A DNA stretch of 64,000 nucleotides from Chloracidobacterium sp. N (lineage in GTDB: Bacteria > Acidobacteriota > Blastocatellia > Chloracidobacteriales > Chloracidobacteriaceae), in the NCBI RefSeq assembly GCF_018304765.1, contig NZ_CP072642.1:1285501-1349500 (forward strand). Direction: 5' to 3'. A model generated the notes under the pieces. The model saw only the letters and a list, made by a program, of their open reading frames with translations, had not been told where the DNA came from and ran no database searches. The stretch's first letter is position 1, and the number at the start of each line of letters is the position of its first letter. The translations under genes and the position numbers were made by a program. This document shows, in pieces, positions 27,695 through 36,989 of the stretch.

Positions 27695-30600
27695 TCAGCT
27701 TGTCAGGCGGCGGTAGATGCCGGGCAGCTTCTCCGGGAGGCTGAGGACATCATCAATGACCGTATAGCCTACGTCGCCATAGAGTTCCTTGAGTTCCTGG
27801 TCGGCGTCCCGCTCGATGGTGATGCAGAACGGCGTGATGCCGGACTGCCGGGCGCTGCGCAGCGCCTGCTTGCTGTCTTCGCGGGCATAGCGGGCGTCGC
27901 CGTAGTCATGGTCGTAGGGCCGGCCGTCCGAAAGCAGGATGAGCAGTTTGGTGCGGGCCTGGTGTCCGGTCAGTTTGCAGACGGCATGCCGGACGGCAGC
28001 GCCCAGACGGGTGTTGTTCTGGTAGTTGATGCCGCCGATCCGTTCCTCGATCTGGGCGCTGTAGCGTTCTTCAAATTCCTTGATGACATAGAAGCGGACG
28101 TTGCGGCGGCCCTCGCTCGTAAAGCCATAGATGGCATAGCTGTCGCCGACGGCTTCGAGGGCTTCGTTCATGATGACCAGCCCTTCCTTCTCGATGTCAA
28201 TGATGCGTTGTCCCGGCCGCGTGTAGGGCATTTTGGGGTGGCGCGTCAGCGTGCGTGCCGTCGAACTTGACATGTCGAGCAGAAACGCCACGGCGACATT
28301 GCGGTGGCGGCGCAGGTGCTTGATGTAGATGCGTTCGTTCCCGGAGAGGTCCGCCCGCCGGTCGAGCTGGCGGTCAATCACGGCATCCAGATCGAACATT
28401 TCCCCGTCCAGTTCACCCGTGACCCGGCGGAGAGCTTCCGGTTTCATGAGCTGGAACTGGTGGCGGATTGAGGAAATGAGTCCCTGGTGGCGGGCGCGCG
28501 TCAGTTCGACGAAGGTTCGTGTGCCAGCGGTGGGCCGGCGCTCAATCACCCGGCACCAGTTGACGCGGTAATCCCCCAGTTCGCGGTCCCACTCATCGTA
28601 GAGAAACGCCTGCCCGTCAGCTTCCGGCATCCGGTCATCGGTCAGACCCTCCCGTAAAAGCTGGGCGGTGAGGTCGTGCAGGGAGGACGTGTGTTCCTGG
28701 CTCCACGTCTCGAAACTTTGACCGGGTTGGGGTGGGGAAGATGACGCCTGCGGGGTGGGCGGAGTGGGAACCTCGGTCGCTCCAGCTTCACCCGGCGCGT
28801 CGTCAGGCTGCTGGACGGCCTCGTTGACGGCCACTTCGGTTGCATCGGAGGGCTGTACCTGTTCGATAAGGTCGTAAATGCGCTGGGTGGCCAGCAGGGT
28901 ATCGGTCAGCGCTGCCGTCGGATGGTCGAGGTAGGTGGTGATGATCTCTTCAAGGGCCGTGACGATATGCGGAAGCTGTTGCCGGGTGACGGCATCCACG
29001 CCGCCGCACAGGGCGAGCCGAAACAGGATTTCCGTCCACTGGTGCTCCGGCGGGAGTTGCAGGACATCCGGGCGGGTGTCCCGCAGCCGGGCCGCAATGA
29101 AATCCAGGTCACGGCGAATCCCCCGGTAGGCGCGCCGCAGGCGACGGTCAATCCGCGCGTTTTCAAGCACCGTGAACAGGCGCGTGGCGGTTGCCTGGTC
29201 GGGAAAGTGCCGCAGCAGCGTGCGATAGGTGACGGCCTCCCGTCCCGTCGGCCGCTGGCCTGTGGGAAAAGCGCTTTGGAAATCCTGCCGCAGCGCGATG
29301 AGTTCCGGGGTGTCGGCGGCATGGGTGCCGTACTCAATCTGTCCGGCCCCGTGAGCCGCCAGGACCTTGTAGAGCCGGAAATTCGATTCTTCATCCGCGA
29401 AGTCACTGACCCGACCGGGCAACGGAATGGTGCGCCCGTCGCCAATCACGGCCTGCTCGGCGGCGCTCGAAAGCGGGACGATGGTCACGGTGCGTCCGGT
29501 GAGACCTTCGACATACAGCCGCAGGATGGCGGAGACGGCATCGAGCGCCACACCGTCCTGTCCACCCTTGAGCGCCTCCCGGCTCGCGCGGGATTGCAAG
29601 CCATAGTAAGCCTGGATGGCGCGTCCGTCCGGGTGGCGGGCCAGTCCGGCCAGCGCCCAGTCGCGGAAACGTTCAATGTTGGTCTGGCGCAGCGCCAGCG
29701 GGGCTGACTTGAAGCACTCCAGGGCTGCCGTACGGTCCACCCGATCCAGTTCGGCCACGGTTTCACACAGCAACCGGAGTGCGGCGGTAAGGTCAGGGCC
29801 CGACCGCGAGGCAGCCAGCGTCTGCATCACCTCCGGCGTCAGCTTCAGGAACTGATAGCTGTTCGTATTTCCCTGGGCGCACATCGTGAGCGCCAGCCGC
29901 CGCCAGGGTTCATAGCCCTGGTGGCCCGTCTGCTGGACAACCGCCGTGGCGGCGCGCAGGTAGTACAGCGCCAGGCTGCCCCCGCGTTCCAGAAAGGCCT
30001 GTGTGTGTTCAAGCAGCGCGTTCAGATGGCCATGCGTGCGTTGGGTGAGGAAGTCGGGGATGGCCAGAAAAAACTCGGCCGCCGTGCCGCCGGCGCGGTA
30101 GGCAAAGGCGGCGGTCATTTCGACGAGGCGGTTGAGCAACGCCTGGTCAGGACTGTCAAAAGTGCGGACGTGCGTCACCACAACCGGCGACTGGCGCAGC
30201 AGGTCCTGGCTGTGCCGCACCGAGTGGCGTGCCACTTCGTTCACAATGGAGAGCAGGCGCGGAAGTACCGGCGTGCCGTCAATCCGGGAAACAACCGAGG
30301 GAAACATCTGGAACGTTTCCACGGCTGTGCGGGTGGACATCGTTGCCTGGCGCGTCGTCAGGACAATGGCGCTCAGGCGGTGAGCCGAAGGCAGCGCCTC
30401 GAAGACCTGGGGACTGGCCCGGAAGAACTGGTAGGCGGCTTCGACGTTGGTGGCCGCGAGGCGTTTTCCGCACTCACCCCACGCCTGAAGCTCAAACGAC
30501 GTGAGCTGTGTGGCAACTTCGGGCGTGACCCGGAAAAACTCCAGCGCCGTCCGGGGCGACAGGCTGGCCAGTCCCGCCCCGATGCTGGTGAGAAACAGCA

Positions 30601-30709
30601 GGCGTTCGGTTGGAATCCCGGCCAGGCGCGGAACCATCTGCTCGGCTTCAGCAGCGTCACTCCCTTTGAACAACTGGCGGAGTCTGGCTCTGAGTTGGGA
30701 TTCGGCCAT
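27695..30709 (-). CDS. Large helical-repeat protein with C-terminal VWA domain (NorD-like)
   Basis: A 1004-residue protein without signal peptide. Residues about 50-380 contain roughly nine copies of a 37-43-residue repeat with the core A-x-x-F-F-x-x-x-P-x-V (for example [12 protein letters not shown] at 54, [12 protein letters not shown] at 91, [12 protein letters not shown] at 284). A charged middle region and a Pro/Gln-rich linker (about 640-690) follow. The VWA domain begins near 800 ([15 protein letters not shown], intact MIDAS) and contains [19 protein letters not shown], as in nitric-oxide-reductase activator NorD. It may assemble a respiratory or metal enzyme; resB is 22 bases upstream. 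Function is inferred from the VWA part only. Confidence 0.72.
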   Translation of the reverse strand: MAESQLRARLRQLFKGSDAAEAEQMVPRLAGIPTERLLFLTSIGAGLASLSPRTALEFFRVTPEVATQLTSFELQAWGECGKRLAATNVEAAYQFFRASPQVFEALPSAHRLSAIVLTTRQATMSTRTAVETFQMFPSVVSRIDGTPVLPRLLSIVNEVARHSVRHSQDLLRQSPVVVTHVRTFDSPDQALLNRLVEMTAAFAYRAGGTAAEFFLAIPDFLTQRTHGHLNALLEHTQAFLERGGSLALYYLRAATAVVQQTGHQGYEPWRRLALTMCAQGNTNSYQFLKLTPEVMQTLAASRSGPDLTAALRLLCETVAELDRVDRTAALECFKSAPLALRQTNIERFRDWALAGLARHPDGRAIQAYYGLQSRASREALKGGQDGVALDAVSAILRLYVEGLTGRTVTIVPLSSAAEQAVIGDGRTIPLPGRVSDFADEESNFRLYKVLAAHGAGQIEYGTHAADTPELIALRQDFQSAFPTGQRPTGREAVTYRTLLRHFPDQATATRLFTVLENARIDRRLRRAYRGIRRDLDFIAARLRDTRPDVLQLPPEHQWTEILFRLALCGGVDAVTRQQLPHIVTALEEIITTYLDHPTAALTDTLLATQRIYDLIEQVQPSDATEVAVNEAVQQPDDAPGEAGATEVPTPPTPQASSSPPQPGQSFETWSQEHTSSLHDLTAQLLREGLTDDRMPEADGQAFLYDEWDRELGDYRVNWCRVIERRPTAGTRTFVELTRARHQGLISSIRHQFQLMKPEALRRVTGELDGEMFDLDAVIDRQLDRRADLSGNERIYIKHLRRHRNVAVAFLLDMSSSTARTLTRHPKMPYTRPGQRIIDIEKEGLVIMNEALEAVGDSYAIYGFTSEGRRNVRFYVIKEFEERYSAQIEERIGGINYQNNTRLGAAVRHAVCKLTGHQARTKLLILLSDGRPYDHDYGDARYAREDSKQALRSARQSGITPFCITIERDADQELKELYGDVGYTVIDDVLSLPEKLPGIYRRLTS

Positions 30710-30731
30710 GACCTTGGTCTCCGGGAATCAA

Positions 30732-32369
30732 TCAATTGGTGGCGGACGGTTGGCTGTCGGGTGGGAATTCACGGCCGGGGGCAGCGGGCAGAGCCGCGAC
30801 AATCGACTGAAACCGCTTCTCGAACGCCTGCCGGTTGCGATTGGTGTGACCGGCGAGGCTGATGCGTACGTGGCCGTCCGGCAGCGGCTCCAGGTATAGC
30901 CACAGTCGCTGGTGCGCGAAGAAAAACACTAGCCAGAGCGCCACGATGAGCATCGCCGAGCCGAGATAGACGGCGGCCACGCCGGGATCATACTGCACCT
31001 GGAGGATATGGCCGCTGGAAACCTTCTCGAAGTCGGTCATGACAAGCCGCATGTCACCGACTTCCGTTTTGGCCTTGAGAAACGGGGCATTGCCGATGGT
31101 TTCGAGGGCTTCGGCCGGAAACGCATAGAGCTGACGCGGATTGTCGCCAAGAACATCGAGAATGGCGACCGGACGCCGGTATTCGCCGCTGGCGCTCCCC
31201 AGGCGTCCGCCCTGGAAGGTGACATCAGGAATGAAATCCGCCAGCCGGACGCGCCCCAGTCCGGGAATATCGGTTGGCTCACGCCCAATGAGATAGGCCG
31301 TGCCGGTCGGACTTCCCGCCGGACGAAGTTCGATGTTGACGGTCCGGGCGCTGCCGAAGTTGTCAAAACTGGCCTGGAAAAAACGATAGCCGCGGTAGTC
31401 GAAGGGATGGTTGAGGTGAATGTGGGCCGGGACCTCAACCCCGCGTTGCTCATCCCGGATGATGGCGCGGGTGTGCCAGTCGAGCGTATTGGGCGCGCTG
31501 AGGTCAGGTTTGCGCGGGTCGAGCAGGTTTTGTTCGATGTCCGTGCACACCAGCGTGAAGGGCATCGCAAATTCCTGAGCCGGCTCATCCGGCGCGCCGA
31601 AACTGACGAAGGTGTTGGCCGACTGCCCGGGCACCATCCGCACCGTGCCCTTGTGGCCAAACAGCCCGCCCACCAGCGCACCGCCAAAGATGGTGAGCAG
31701 GGCCGCGTGGACGGCATACGCCGTGAGGCGGTTCCACGCATGGGCTTCGGTCAGAATGGTTGTGCTGCCATCCCGTGGGTTGACCGTCTCCACCACCCGG
31801 TACACGGCGCTGATGGGCAGCCACCGGTGGGCAAGCGGGCGCAGTTCCTGCGCGGCCCGCGCCTTGAGCGCCTGGACGGCGGTTTCGGCCTCCATCACAT
31901 AAGCCACATGCTGAAATGGCTGGCGACTGACGAATGCCTGGTTGATTTTCACGACCGGCTTGCGCACGTAGCGCCAGGCCGCCGGAAAGTAGTCAATCGA
32001 AGCCAGCACGATGTTGAGGCTGACGGTCAGCAGCAGCAGGTTGAACCAGCGGGTGTGGTAAATGTCGAGCAGACCGAGAAACTCATACAGTTCCCGTTCG
32101 GCTGGCAGCAGGCTGGCATAATACTCCGTAAAACCGCTGGTCCCTTTCTGGATGATGACGGTGCCCAGCACTGAAGCGACAATCAACACGGCCAACAGAA
32201 AAACCCCAACCTTGACCGAACTCAGAAAGCGAAGCGTGGCATCGAGCATCCGTTCGGCCTGCGACTTGCGTGGCCGGGCGGGTTTGGGGGACGGCGGCGG
32301 CGTGGGGCGATCCGCGTGGAGGGCATCAGTGTCCGTGGCCGGACTCGGTGTTTCGACTGAAAGCGCCAT
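30732..32369 (-). CDS. resB: ResB-like cytochrome c biogenesis protein
   Basis: A 545-residue membrane protein of the system II (Ccs) type that helps keep apocytochrome cysteines reduced and delivers haem. The first two membrane helices are near VKVGVFLLAVLIVASVLGTV and NLLLLTVSLNIVLASIDYF, a third near AVHAALLTIFGGALVGGLFG, and the last near the C-terminus (AMLIVALWLVFFFAHQ). The large periplasmic domain includes HPFDYRGYRFFQASFDN, typical of ResB. ATG 32369 is used, as the upstream frame is Arg/Pro-rich and lacks a good site. No ResC/CcsA is in the window. Confidence 0.85.
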   Translation of the reverse strand: MALSVETPSPATDTDALHADRPTPPPSPKPARPRKSQAERMLDATLRFLSSVKVGVFLLAVLIVASVLGTVIIQKGTSGFTEYYASLLPAERELYEFLGLLDIYHTRWFNLLLLTVSLNIVLASIDYFPAAWRYVRKPVVKINQAFVSRQPFQHVAYVMEAETAVQALKARAAQELRPLAHRWLPISAVYRVVETVNPRDGSTTILTEAHAWNRLTAYAVHAALLTIFGGALVGGLFGHKGTVRMVPGQSANTFVSFGAPDEPAQEFAMPFTLVCTDIEQNLLDPRKPDLSAPNTLDWHTRAIIRDEQRGVEVPAHIHLNHPFDYRGYRFFQASFDNFGSARTVNIELRPAGSPTGTAYLIGREPTDIPGLGRVRLADFIPDVTFQGGRLGSASGEYRRPVAILDVLGDNPRQLYAFPAEALETIGNAPFLKAKTEVGDMRLVMTDFEKVSSGHILQVQYDPGVAAVYLGSAMLIVALWLVFFFAHQRLWLYLEPLPDGHVRISLAGHTNRNRQAFEKRFQSIVAALPAAPGREFPPDSQPSATN

Positions 32370-32687
32370 GGATGAGGTTACGAGCCTGATGGAAAATTGC
32401 CTCGCCAATGGGGAGCGGCGAGGGCGCAGCCTGACGGGTGAAGTATTGGCGCAGCCGGGGACAGGGTCAAGGTAACTGTGCGCCCGCAAACGTAGTGTGT
32501 CGGTATCCCGGCCGTCGTTTCGGATGTGGCGCCTGATCTGGCGCGGCTAGGCAGGGAACCCACGGCTTGCTATGATGGGACGCACTTTCGGCAGACTCCA
32601 CCAAACCATGCTAATGCCATACGACGGTTGTCGGTCCTGGCGCAAGCCAATGGCGTGACCGTCGAGACATCGAGGAGAACGTAGTTC
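32370..32687. other. Divergent intergenic region resB / small membrane protein
   Basis: 318 bases. It holds a promoter candidate for resB (32442-32470), a small inverted repeat GCGCC/GGCGC near 32530-32545 and a TATGAT -10-like box at 32571-32576 facing the plus-strand gene without a good -35. No gene is visible. Confidence 0.5.
32442..32470 (-). promoter_or_regulatory. Sigma-70-type promoter candidate for resB
   Basis: Minus strand: TTGACC (32470-32465), 17-base spacer, AATACT (32447-32442). The predicted leader is about 66 bases. Confidence 0.4.
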
Positions 32688-33092
32688 ATGAGCAGACACT
32701 TTGTGCTGCGTCGTCCGGTGCGTGCTACTGAGCGGGGGGAAGGGCAGGGCCAGCTCATTGCCGTCGTCACGATTGTGGCCATCATCGGCTTCATCATTTT
32801 CAAAACCTTGCCTGTGTATTGGCGCGAGCAGAACGTCAGGAATGAACTCACGGACATGGCGCGCAAGTATGCCATTGGCGCCAAAGGCTTTGCGACGGAG
32901 AAGGAACTCGAAGGCCAGTGGCTGAAAATCAGCAATGAGTTCAACGTTCCCCAGGAAGCCAAGTTTACGGCCGACCGGCAGGGGGGGAAGGTCATTCTCA
33001 AAGTGCAGTACACCGAACCCATCAACTACTTGGTGTACACGTACGATTGGGAAGTCAACGCCGAAGCCTCGGATTCCATCGGGCGGTACTAA
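32688..33092 (+). CDS. Hypothetical single-pass protein (DUF4845/pilin-like layout)
   Basis: A 134-residue protein. After a basic head with GEGQGQLIAV comes one hydrophobic helix (VVTIVAIIGFIIFKTLPVYW, about residues 25-45), then a globular part with a beta-rich end (GGKVILKVQYTEPINYLVYT). The layout of a helix followed by a LPVYW-type turn resembles DUF4845 and pilin-like proteins, which is suggestive only. CGAGGAG lies ahead of the ATG. The stop is eight bases before lysA, so they are probably co-transcribed. Confidence 0.55.
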   Translation: MSRHFVLRRPVRATERGEGQGQLIAVVTIVAIIGFIIFKTLPVYWREQNVRNELTDMARKYAIGAKGFATEKELEGQWLKISNEFNVPQEAKFTADRQGGKVILKVQYTEPINYLVYTYDWEVNAEASDSIGRY

Positions 33093-33100
33093 GTGGGCTG

Positions 33101-34300
33101 ATGCTACTTGATTACATAGGTGACAGCCTCTGCTTTGGCCGCGAACCGCAGTGTTGCCTGCGGGACTTCGTTGCCGGGCGCACAGAGCCTTGTTACCTCT
33201 ACGACCTGCGCCATTTCACTGAACGTTACCGATGCTTCCGGTCGGCCTTTGCCGGCCTGCCGCATACCATCCACTATGCCGTCAAGGCCAATGCCCATCC
33301 GGTTTTTCTGCGCCGGGTCGTGGAGCTGGGCGGCGGGGCGGATGTCGTTTCCGGCGGTGAACTGCAACGCGCTCTTGATTCCGGTGTGCCGCCGGAGCGG
33401 GTCATTTTCTCCGGGGTCGGGAAGTCGCATGCCGAACTGCGGCTGGCGCTGCTCTCCGGCATCAAACAGATCAACGTCGAGTCGGTCGGTGAGATGCGCC
33501 GGATCCTTGACTTGGCGGAAGCCCTGGGCCGACCGGCCCGCATTGCCTTTCGCTTCAATCCGTCGGTGGATGCTGAAACCCACCCGTACATTGCAACCGG
33601 TTTTCGGAGTCACAAGTTCGGAATAGACGCCGAAGCGGTCATGACGTGTCTGGCACTGGCACGGCAGTCCGCCCGGTGGGTGCAGGTGGTGGGCGTCTCG
33701 CTGCACATCGGGTCGCAGATTGTGGACGTGGAAAACTTCGCCGAAGCCCTGCGCAACACCCGCCCGTTGGTGGCGGCGCTGCGCGAGCAGGGCTTTGCGC
33801 TCTCCACCTTTGATGTGGGGGGCGGTTTTGGCATCCACTACGACACCGGCGATGAAGCCCGTGAGCTGGAAAACTTTGCGCACTATGCTGAAATCATCCG
33901 GCAGGGCGTGCAGGGACTGGCCGAGGAAATTCTCTTTGAACCGGGAAGGTTTCTCGTGGCGCGCTGTGGGGTGCTGCTGGCCCGGGTCGAGTACGTCAAA
34001 ACGACGCCCTACAAGACCTTTGTCATCGTCAACACCGGGATGCACCACCTGATCCGTCCGGCGCTGTACCAGGCCCGCCACCGGATTCTGCCGGTTGTAC
34101 GGCGGGCCGGTTCCGGTCGGACGGTGGATGTGGTGGGTCCGCTTTGTGAGTCGTCAGACTTTCTGGCCCAGGGGATCGAACTCCCGGAGGTGCGCGAGGG
34201 TGACTGGCTGGCCATTGCCGATGCCGGAGCCTACGCCCGCAGCATGGCCAGCGAATACAACCTGCATCCCTTTCCTGATGAAGAATTCATCGTAGAATGA
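33101..34300 (+). CDS. lysA: Diaminopimelate decarboxylase
   Basis: A 399-residue fold-III PLP decarboxylase making lysine from meso-diaminopimelate. The PLP lysine lies in IHYAVKANAHP. Other signatures are GGGADVVSGGEL, KFGIDAEAV, VSLHIGSQIVDV, the glycine loop FDVGGGFGIHY, FEPGRFLVARCGVLL and the catalytic Cys in GPLCESSDFLA. ATG 33101 follows the upstream stop by eight bases. A GGGGAA/TTCCCC hairpin (34308-34332) lies after the stop but lacks a T-run. Confidence 0.92.
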   Translation: MLLDYIGDSLCFGREPQCCLRDFVAGRTEPCYLYDLRHFTERYRCFRSAFAGLPHTIHYAVKANAHPVFLRRVVELGGGADVVSGGELQRALDSGVPPERVIFSGVGKSHAELRLALLSGIKQINVESVGEMRRILDLAEALGRPARIAFRFNPSVDAETHPYIATGFRSHKFGIDAEAVMTCLALARQSARWVQVVGVSLHIGSQIVDVENFAEALRNTRPLVAALREQGFALSTFDVGGGFGIHYDTGDEARELENFAHYAEIIRQGVQGLAEEILFEPGRFLVARCGVLLARVEYVKTTPYKTFVIVNTGMHHLIRPALYQARHRILPVVRRAGSGRTVDVVGPLCESSDFLAQGIELPEVREGDWLAIADAGAYARSMASEYNLHPFPDEEFIVE

Positions 34301-34366
34301 ACCGGTTGGGGAATAGCGGCCGTCTGTTCCCCGAACAAGCTTGACCGAGTGGGGGATTCATCGAGC

Positions 34367-35521
34367 ATGGTTCATTCATCCCGGCGTCATGGTGTGGCCT
34401 GGCTCGCTGCCGTCGTCATGCTGCTGACGGCAGCGTGGTCATCTTCTGTGGCCCAGAGTGGGCGCAAACGGGAGACTGCGCCGCGCCAGTACGAGCCGGC
34501 CAAACCCCAATCCCCACCGCCTTCCGAGACTCAGGAACCGCCTGCCACGCCCTCCCGTCCACGGGTGGTCGGCCAGCCGGACGCGCCCCGGAACAACGAC
34601 TCCGAACCGGATGACACCGGCGAGGACACCCTGCGAATCCAAACCCAACTTGTGACTGTCCCCTTTGCCGTGGTGGACAAGCGCAACCGGTACATCAATG
34701 ACCTGACGGCTCAGGACGTACAGGTGCTGGAAAACGGCAAGCCGCAGGAAATTTTCTCCTTCACCCGCGAGCATGATCTGCCGCTGACCTTTGCCCTGGT
34801 TTTTGACATCAGTGGCAGCCAGCAGTACAGCATTGCCGAGCAGCGCATGGCGGCCAAAACCTTTTTGCGCCAGACGATCCGCCCTGAAAAAGACCTCGCC
34901 GGAGTGGTGACATTCCGGCGCGACATCGAAGTGCGCCAGAAGCTCACCAGCAACCTGACGGCGCTTGAACGGGCGGTTGACGATGTCCGGTTTGAATCCG
35001 GGGGCTATGTGTATGGCGGTACGCCGCCGCTGGACCCGTCCATCACCGGCACGAGCCTGTACGATGCGGTCTATGTTATCTCCAGCGAGATGTTGCCCCG
35101 CGAAGCCGGGCGGCGTGTCATCATCCTGCTGACCGACGGGGAGGACACGACGAGCCGCTACAAACTCAACGATGCCATTGACATGGCCCTGCGTTCCGAC
35201 GTGCAGGTGTATGCCGTGGGGATTCCGGGCGGGGTGCCCAATGGCTTCGGCGGCGTCACCATCACCGGCATTGACCGTCGAACGCTGGAACGCCTGTGTG
35301 AGGCCACCGGCGGACGGGCGTTTTTCCCGCGCAGCCCGGCAGACTACGTGACGGCCTTTCAGCAGATCGAGGCGGATTTGCGGCAGCAGTACATTTTGAC
35401 CTACATCCCGTCGGATACGACCCGCGACGGGAGTTTCCGGGCCATTGCCATCAAAATCCTGCGCTCCGGCGAAGCCAAAGACTGGCGCATCTTTACACGC
35501 AAGGGCTACTACGCCAGGTAG
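34367..35521 (+). CDS. VWFA-related acidobacterial-type secreted protein
   Basis: A 384-residue exported protein, paralogous to that at 6467. Signal peptide: MVHSSRRHGVAWLAAVVMLL, with cleavage near SSVAQS. A Pro/Glu-rich disordered segment (about 35-90) precedes the VTVPFAVVDKRNRYINDL strand pair. The VWA domain has MIDAS motif DISGS and the later VIILLTDGEDTTSRY strand. The end QQYILTYIPSDTTRDGSFRA matches the family's C-terminal signature. GGGGGA lies ten bases before ATG 34367; GTG 34349 would add six residues. The partner is unknown. Confidence 0.85.
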   Translation: MVHSSRRHGVAWLAAVVMLLTAAWSSSVAQSGRKRETAPRQYEPAKPQSPPPSETQEPPATPSRPRVVGQPDAPRNNDSEPDDTGEDTLRIQTQLVTVPFAVVDKRNRYINDLTAQDVQVLENGKPQEIFSFTREHDLPLTFALVFDISGSQQYSIAEQRMAAKTFLRQTIRPEKDLAGVVTFRRDIEVRQKLTSNLTALERAVDDVRFESGGYVYGGTPPLDPSITGTSLYDAVYVISSEMLPREAGRRVIILLTDGEDTTSRYKLNDAIDMALRSDVQVYAVGIPGGVPNGFGGVTITGIDRRTLERLCEATGGRAFFPRSPADYVTAFQQIEADLRQQYILTYIPSDTTRDGSFRAIAIKILRSGEAKDWRIFTRKGYYAR

Positions 35522-35581
35522 CGAAGCCTTTTCTGTCCAGATCAAGCTCCGGCCAGATCACTTCCGGCTGACGGCAGAGCT

Positions 35582-36079
35582 TCAGTTGCGGATGACGGTA
35601 CGGATTGAGCCGCTGTCCCGGATGATGAGCGGCGTACGGTAGGGAAGCCGACGAATGACGTTTGGTGCCGTGGGCAGGCGGGGCGGCAGATCAACGACCA
35701 GCTCCACCGGCGGCCACGTCTGAACGTTCACCTCGGTGATTTCAACCGTGGTGAAGTCCGGGTGGGTGAACCGGACACGGTACACGCCTTCCGGGATGCC
35801 CACGTGTGCGCCACGCCCGTTGCGGTCGGTTTCAAATGTCAGCGCCGTTTCCGAAGGGCGCTGACGCAGCTCCACTTTGACACCGGCCACCGGGCGGGAC
35901 TCCGGTTTCGGGCGGCCTTCCGCCCGGACGGTCACGTAGAGCCGTCCGCAGCACCGGGACGCACCGGCCGCCACCGGCGAAGGAACCGGCGAAGGACGGC
36001 CCGATGCCGGCCCCCAGCTCCAGAGCAGCAACCAGAGCGCGAGAAAGCACGTGCTTCGCTGGAAGGCGTACAGTAGCAT
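35582..36079 (-). CDS. Exported protein with carboxypeptidase-regulatory-like domain
   Basis: A 165-residue protein. The N-terminus is a hydrophobic signal (STCFLALWLLLWSWGPASG). Residues about 45-130 form a beta-sandwich of the carboxypeptidase-regulatory type (VAGVKVELRQRPSETALTF, DRNGRGAHVGIPEGVYRV, FTTVEITEVNVQ). These domains occur in outer-membrane receptors and adhesins. The start at 36079 is chosen because it gives a good signal peptide; an upstream codon at 36232 would overlap uppP deeply. It converges with the VWFA gene. Confidence 0.6.
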   Translation of the reverse strand: MLLYAFQRSTCFLALWLLLWSWGPASGRPSPVPSPVAAGASRCCGRLYVTVRAEGRPKPESRPVAGVKVELRQRPSETALTFETDRNGRGAHVGIPEGVYRVRFTHPDFTTVEITEVNVQTWPPVELVVDLPPRLPTAPNVIRRLPYRTPLIIRDSGSIRTVIRN

Positions 36080-36137
36080 TGCCCGCCAAGACTGCCGGGA
36101 CGCACGTCCCGGCCATTTCCTGCCAGTGTTGTTGATG

Positions 36138-36989
36138 ATGTCCATCCTGCAAGCCATTCTTCTTGGTATCGTCCAAGGGCTGACCGAGTTCTTGCCCATC
36201 AGCAGTACCGCCCATCTGATTCTCGTCAGCAAGCTGCTTCAGCTTGACCAGAAGCTGACGCCGGAACAGTTGACCGGTTTTGTTGCTTTCATCCAGTTGG
36301 GCACCGTCCTGTCCCTGATTGTCTATTTCTTCCCGGATTTGTGGAGCATTGCCCGTGGTTTTCTGACCGACAACCTGGCCTGGCTGCAAGGGCGGAGGGA
36401 GTTGGGTGAACCGGCCCGACTGGGATGGCTGATTGTCATCGGGTCCTTTCCGGTCATCGTGTTCGGGTTCGGATTCAGGAAAATCATCGAGGGGGTGCTG
36501 ACGAAAAACCTGTACGTCATTGCCGGGGCGCTGGTCGGTCTGGCGGTGTTTCTGGTCGTGGCCGAACTTGTGGGGTCACGTCGCCTCAAGCTGGCTGACC
36601 TCACCTGGTGGCATGCCCTGCTCATTGGATGCGGGCAGGCGCTGGCGCTCATTCCGGGTGCTTCGCGTTCCGGCACCACCATCACTGCCGGCCTGCTGCT
36701 GGGGCTTGACCGCGCCACTGCCGCCCGCTTTTCCTTTCTGCTGTGCGTCCCGGCCCTGACCGGCGCGGGGCTGTTGCAGTTCGTCCGGGAGGTCAAGGAC
36801 TTCGATCCGACGATGCTGCTGGCGACGGTCATTGCCACCGTTGTATCCGGCATCACCGGGTATGCCGCCATTGCCTTCCTGCTCTACTTTCTCAAGACCC
36901 ACAGCATGCTGGTTTTTGTAGCCTATCGGCTCATGTTGGGCGGACTGCTGTTCTTTCTGCTGTCCACCCAGCGGATAGCGCCGGTTTGA
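36138..36989 (+). CDS. uppP: Undecaprenyl-diphosphatase
   Basis: A 283-residue polytopic membrane enzyme recycling the lipid carrier of peptidoglycan and O-antigen synthesis; it also confers bacitracin resistance. Signatures are GLTEFLPISSTAHLILVS (Glu-rich motif 1) and IPGASRSGTTITAGLLLGL (motif 2 with the catalytic Ser/Arg). Seven or eight hydrophobic helices are visible. The ATG at 36138 is chosen; the ATG at 36135 adds one Met. The stop directly abuts the slt stop on the other strand (TGATCA shared site). Confidence 0.94.
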   Translation: MSILQAILLGIVQGLTEFLPISSTAHLILVSKLLQLDQKLTPEQLTGFVAFIQLGTVLSLIVYFFPDLWSIARGFLTDNLAWLQGRRELGEPARLGWLIVIGSFPVIVFGFGFRKIIEGVLTKNLYVIAGALVGLAVFLVVAELVGSRRLKLADLTWWHALLIGCGQALALIPGASRSGTTITAGLLLGLDRATAARFSFLLCVPALTGAGLLQFVREVKDFDPTMLLATVIATVVSGITGYAAIAFLLYFLKTHSMLVFVAYRLMLGGLLFFLLSTQRIAPV

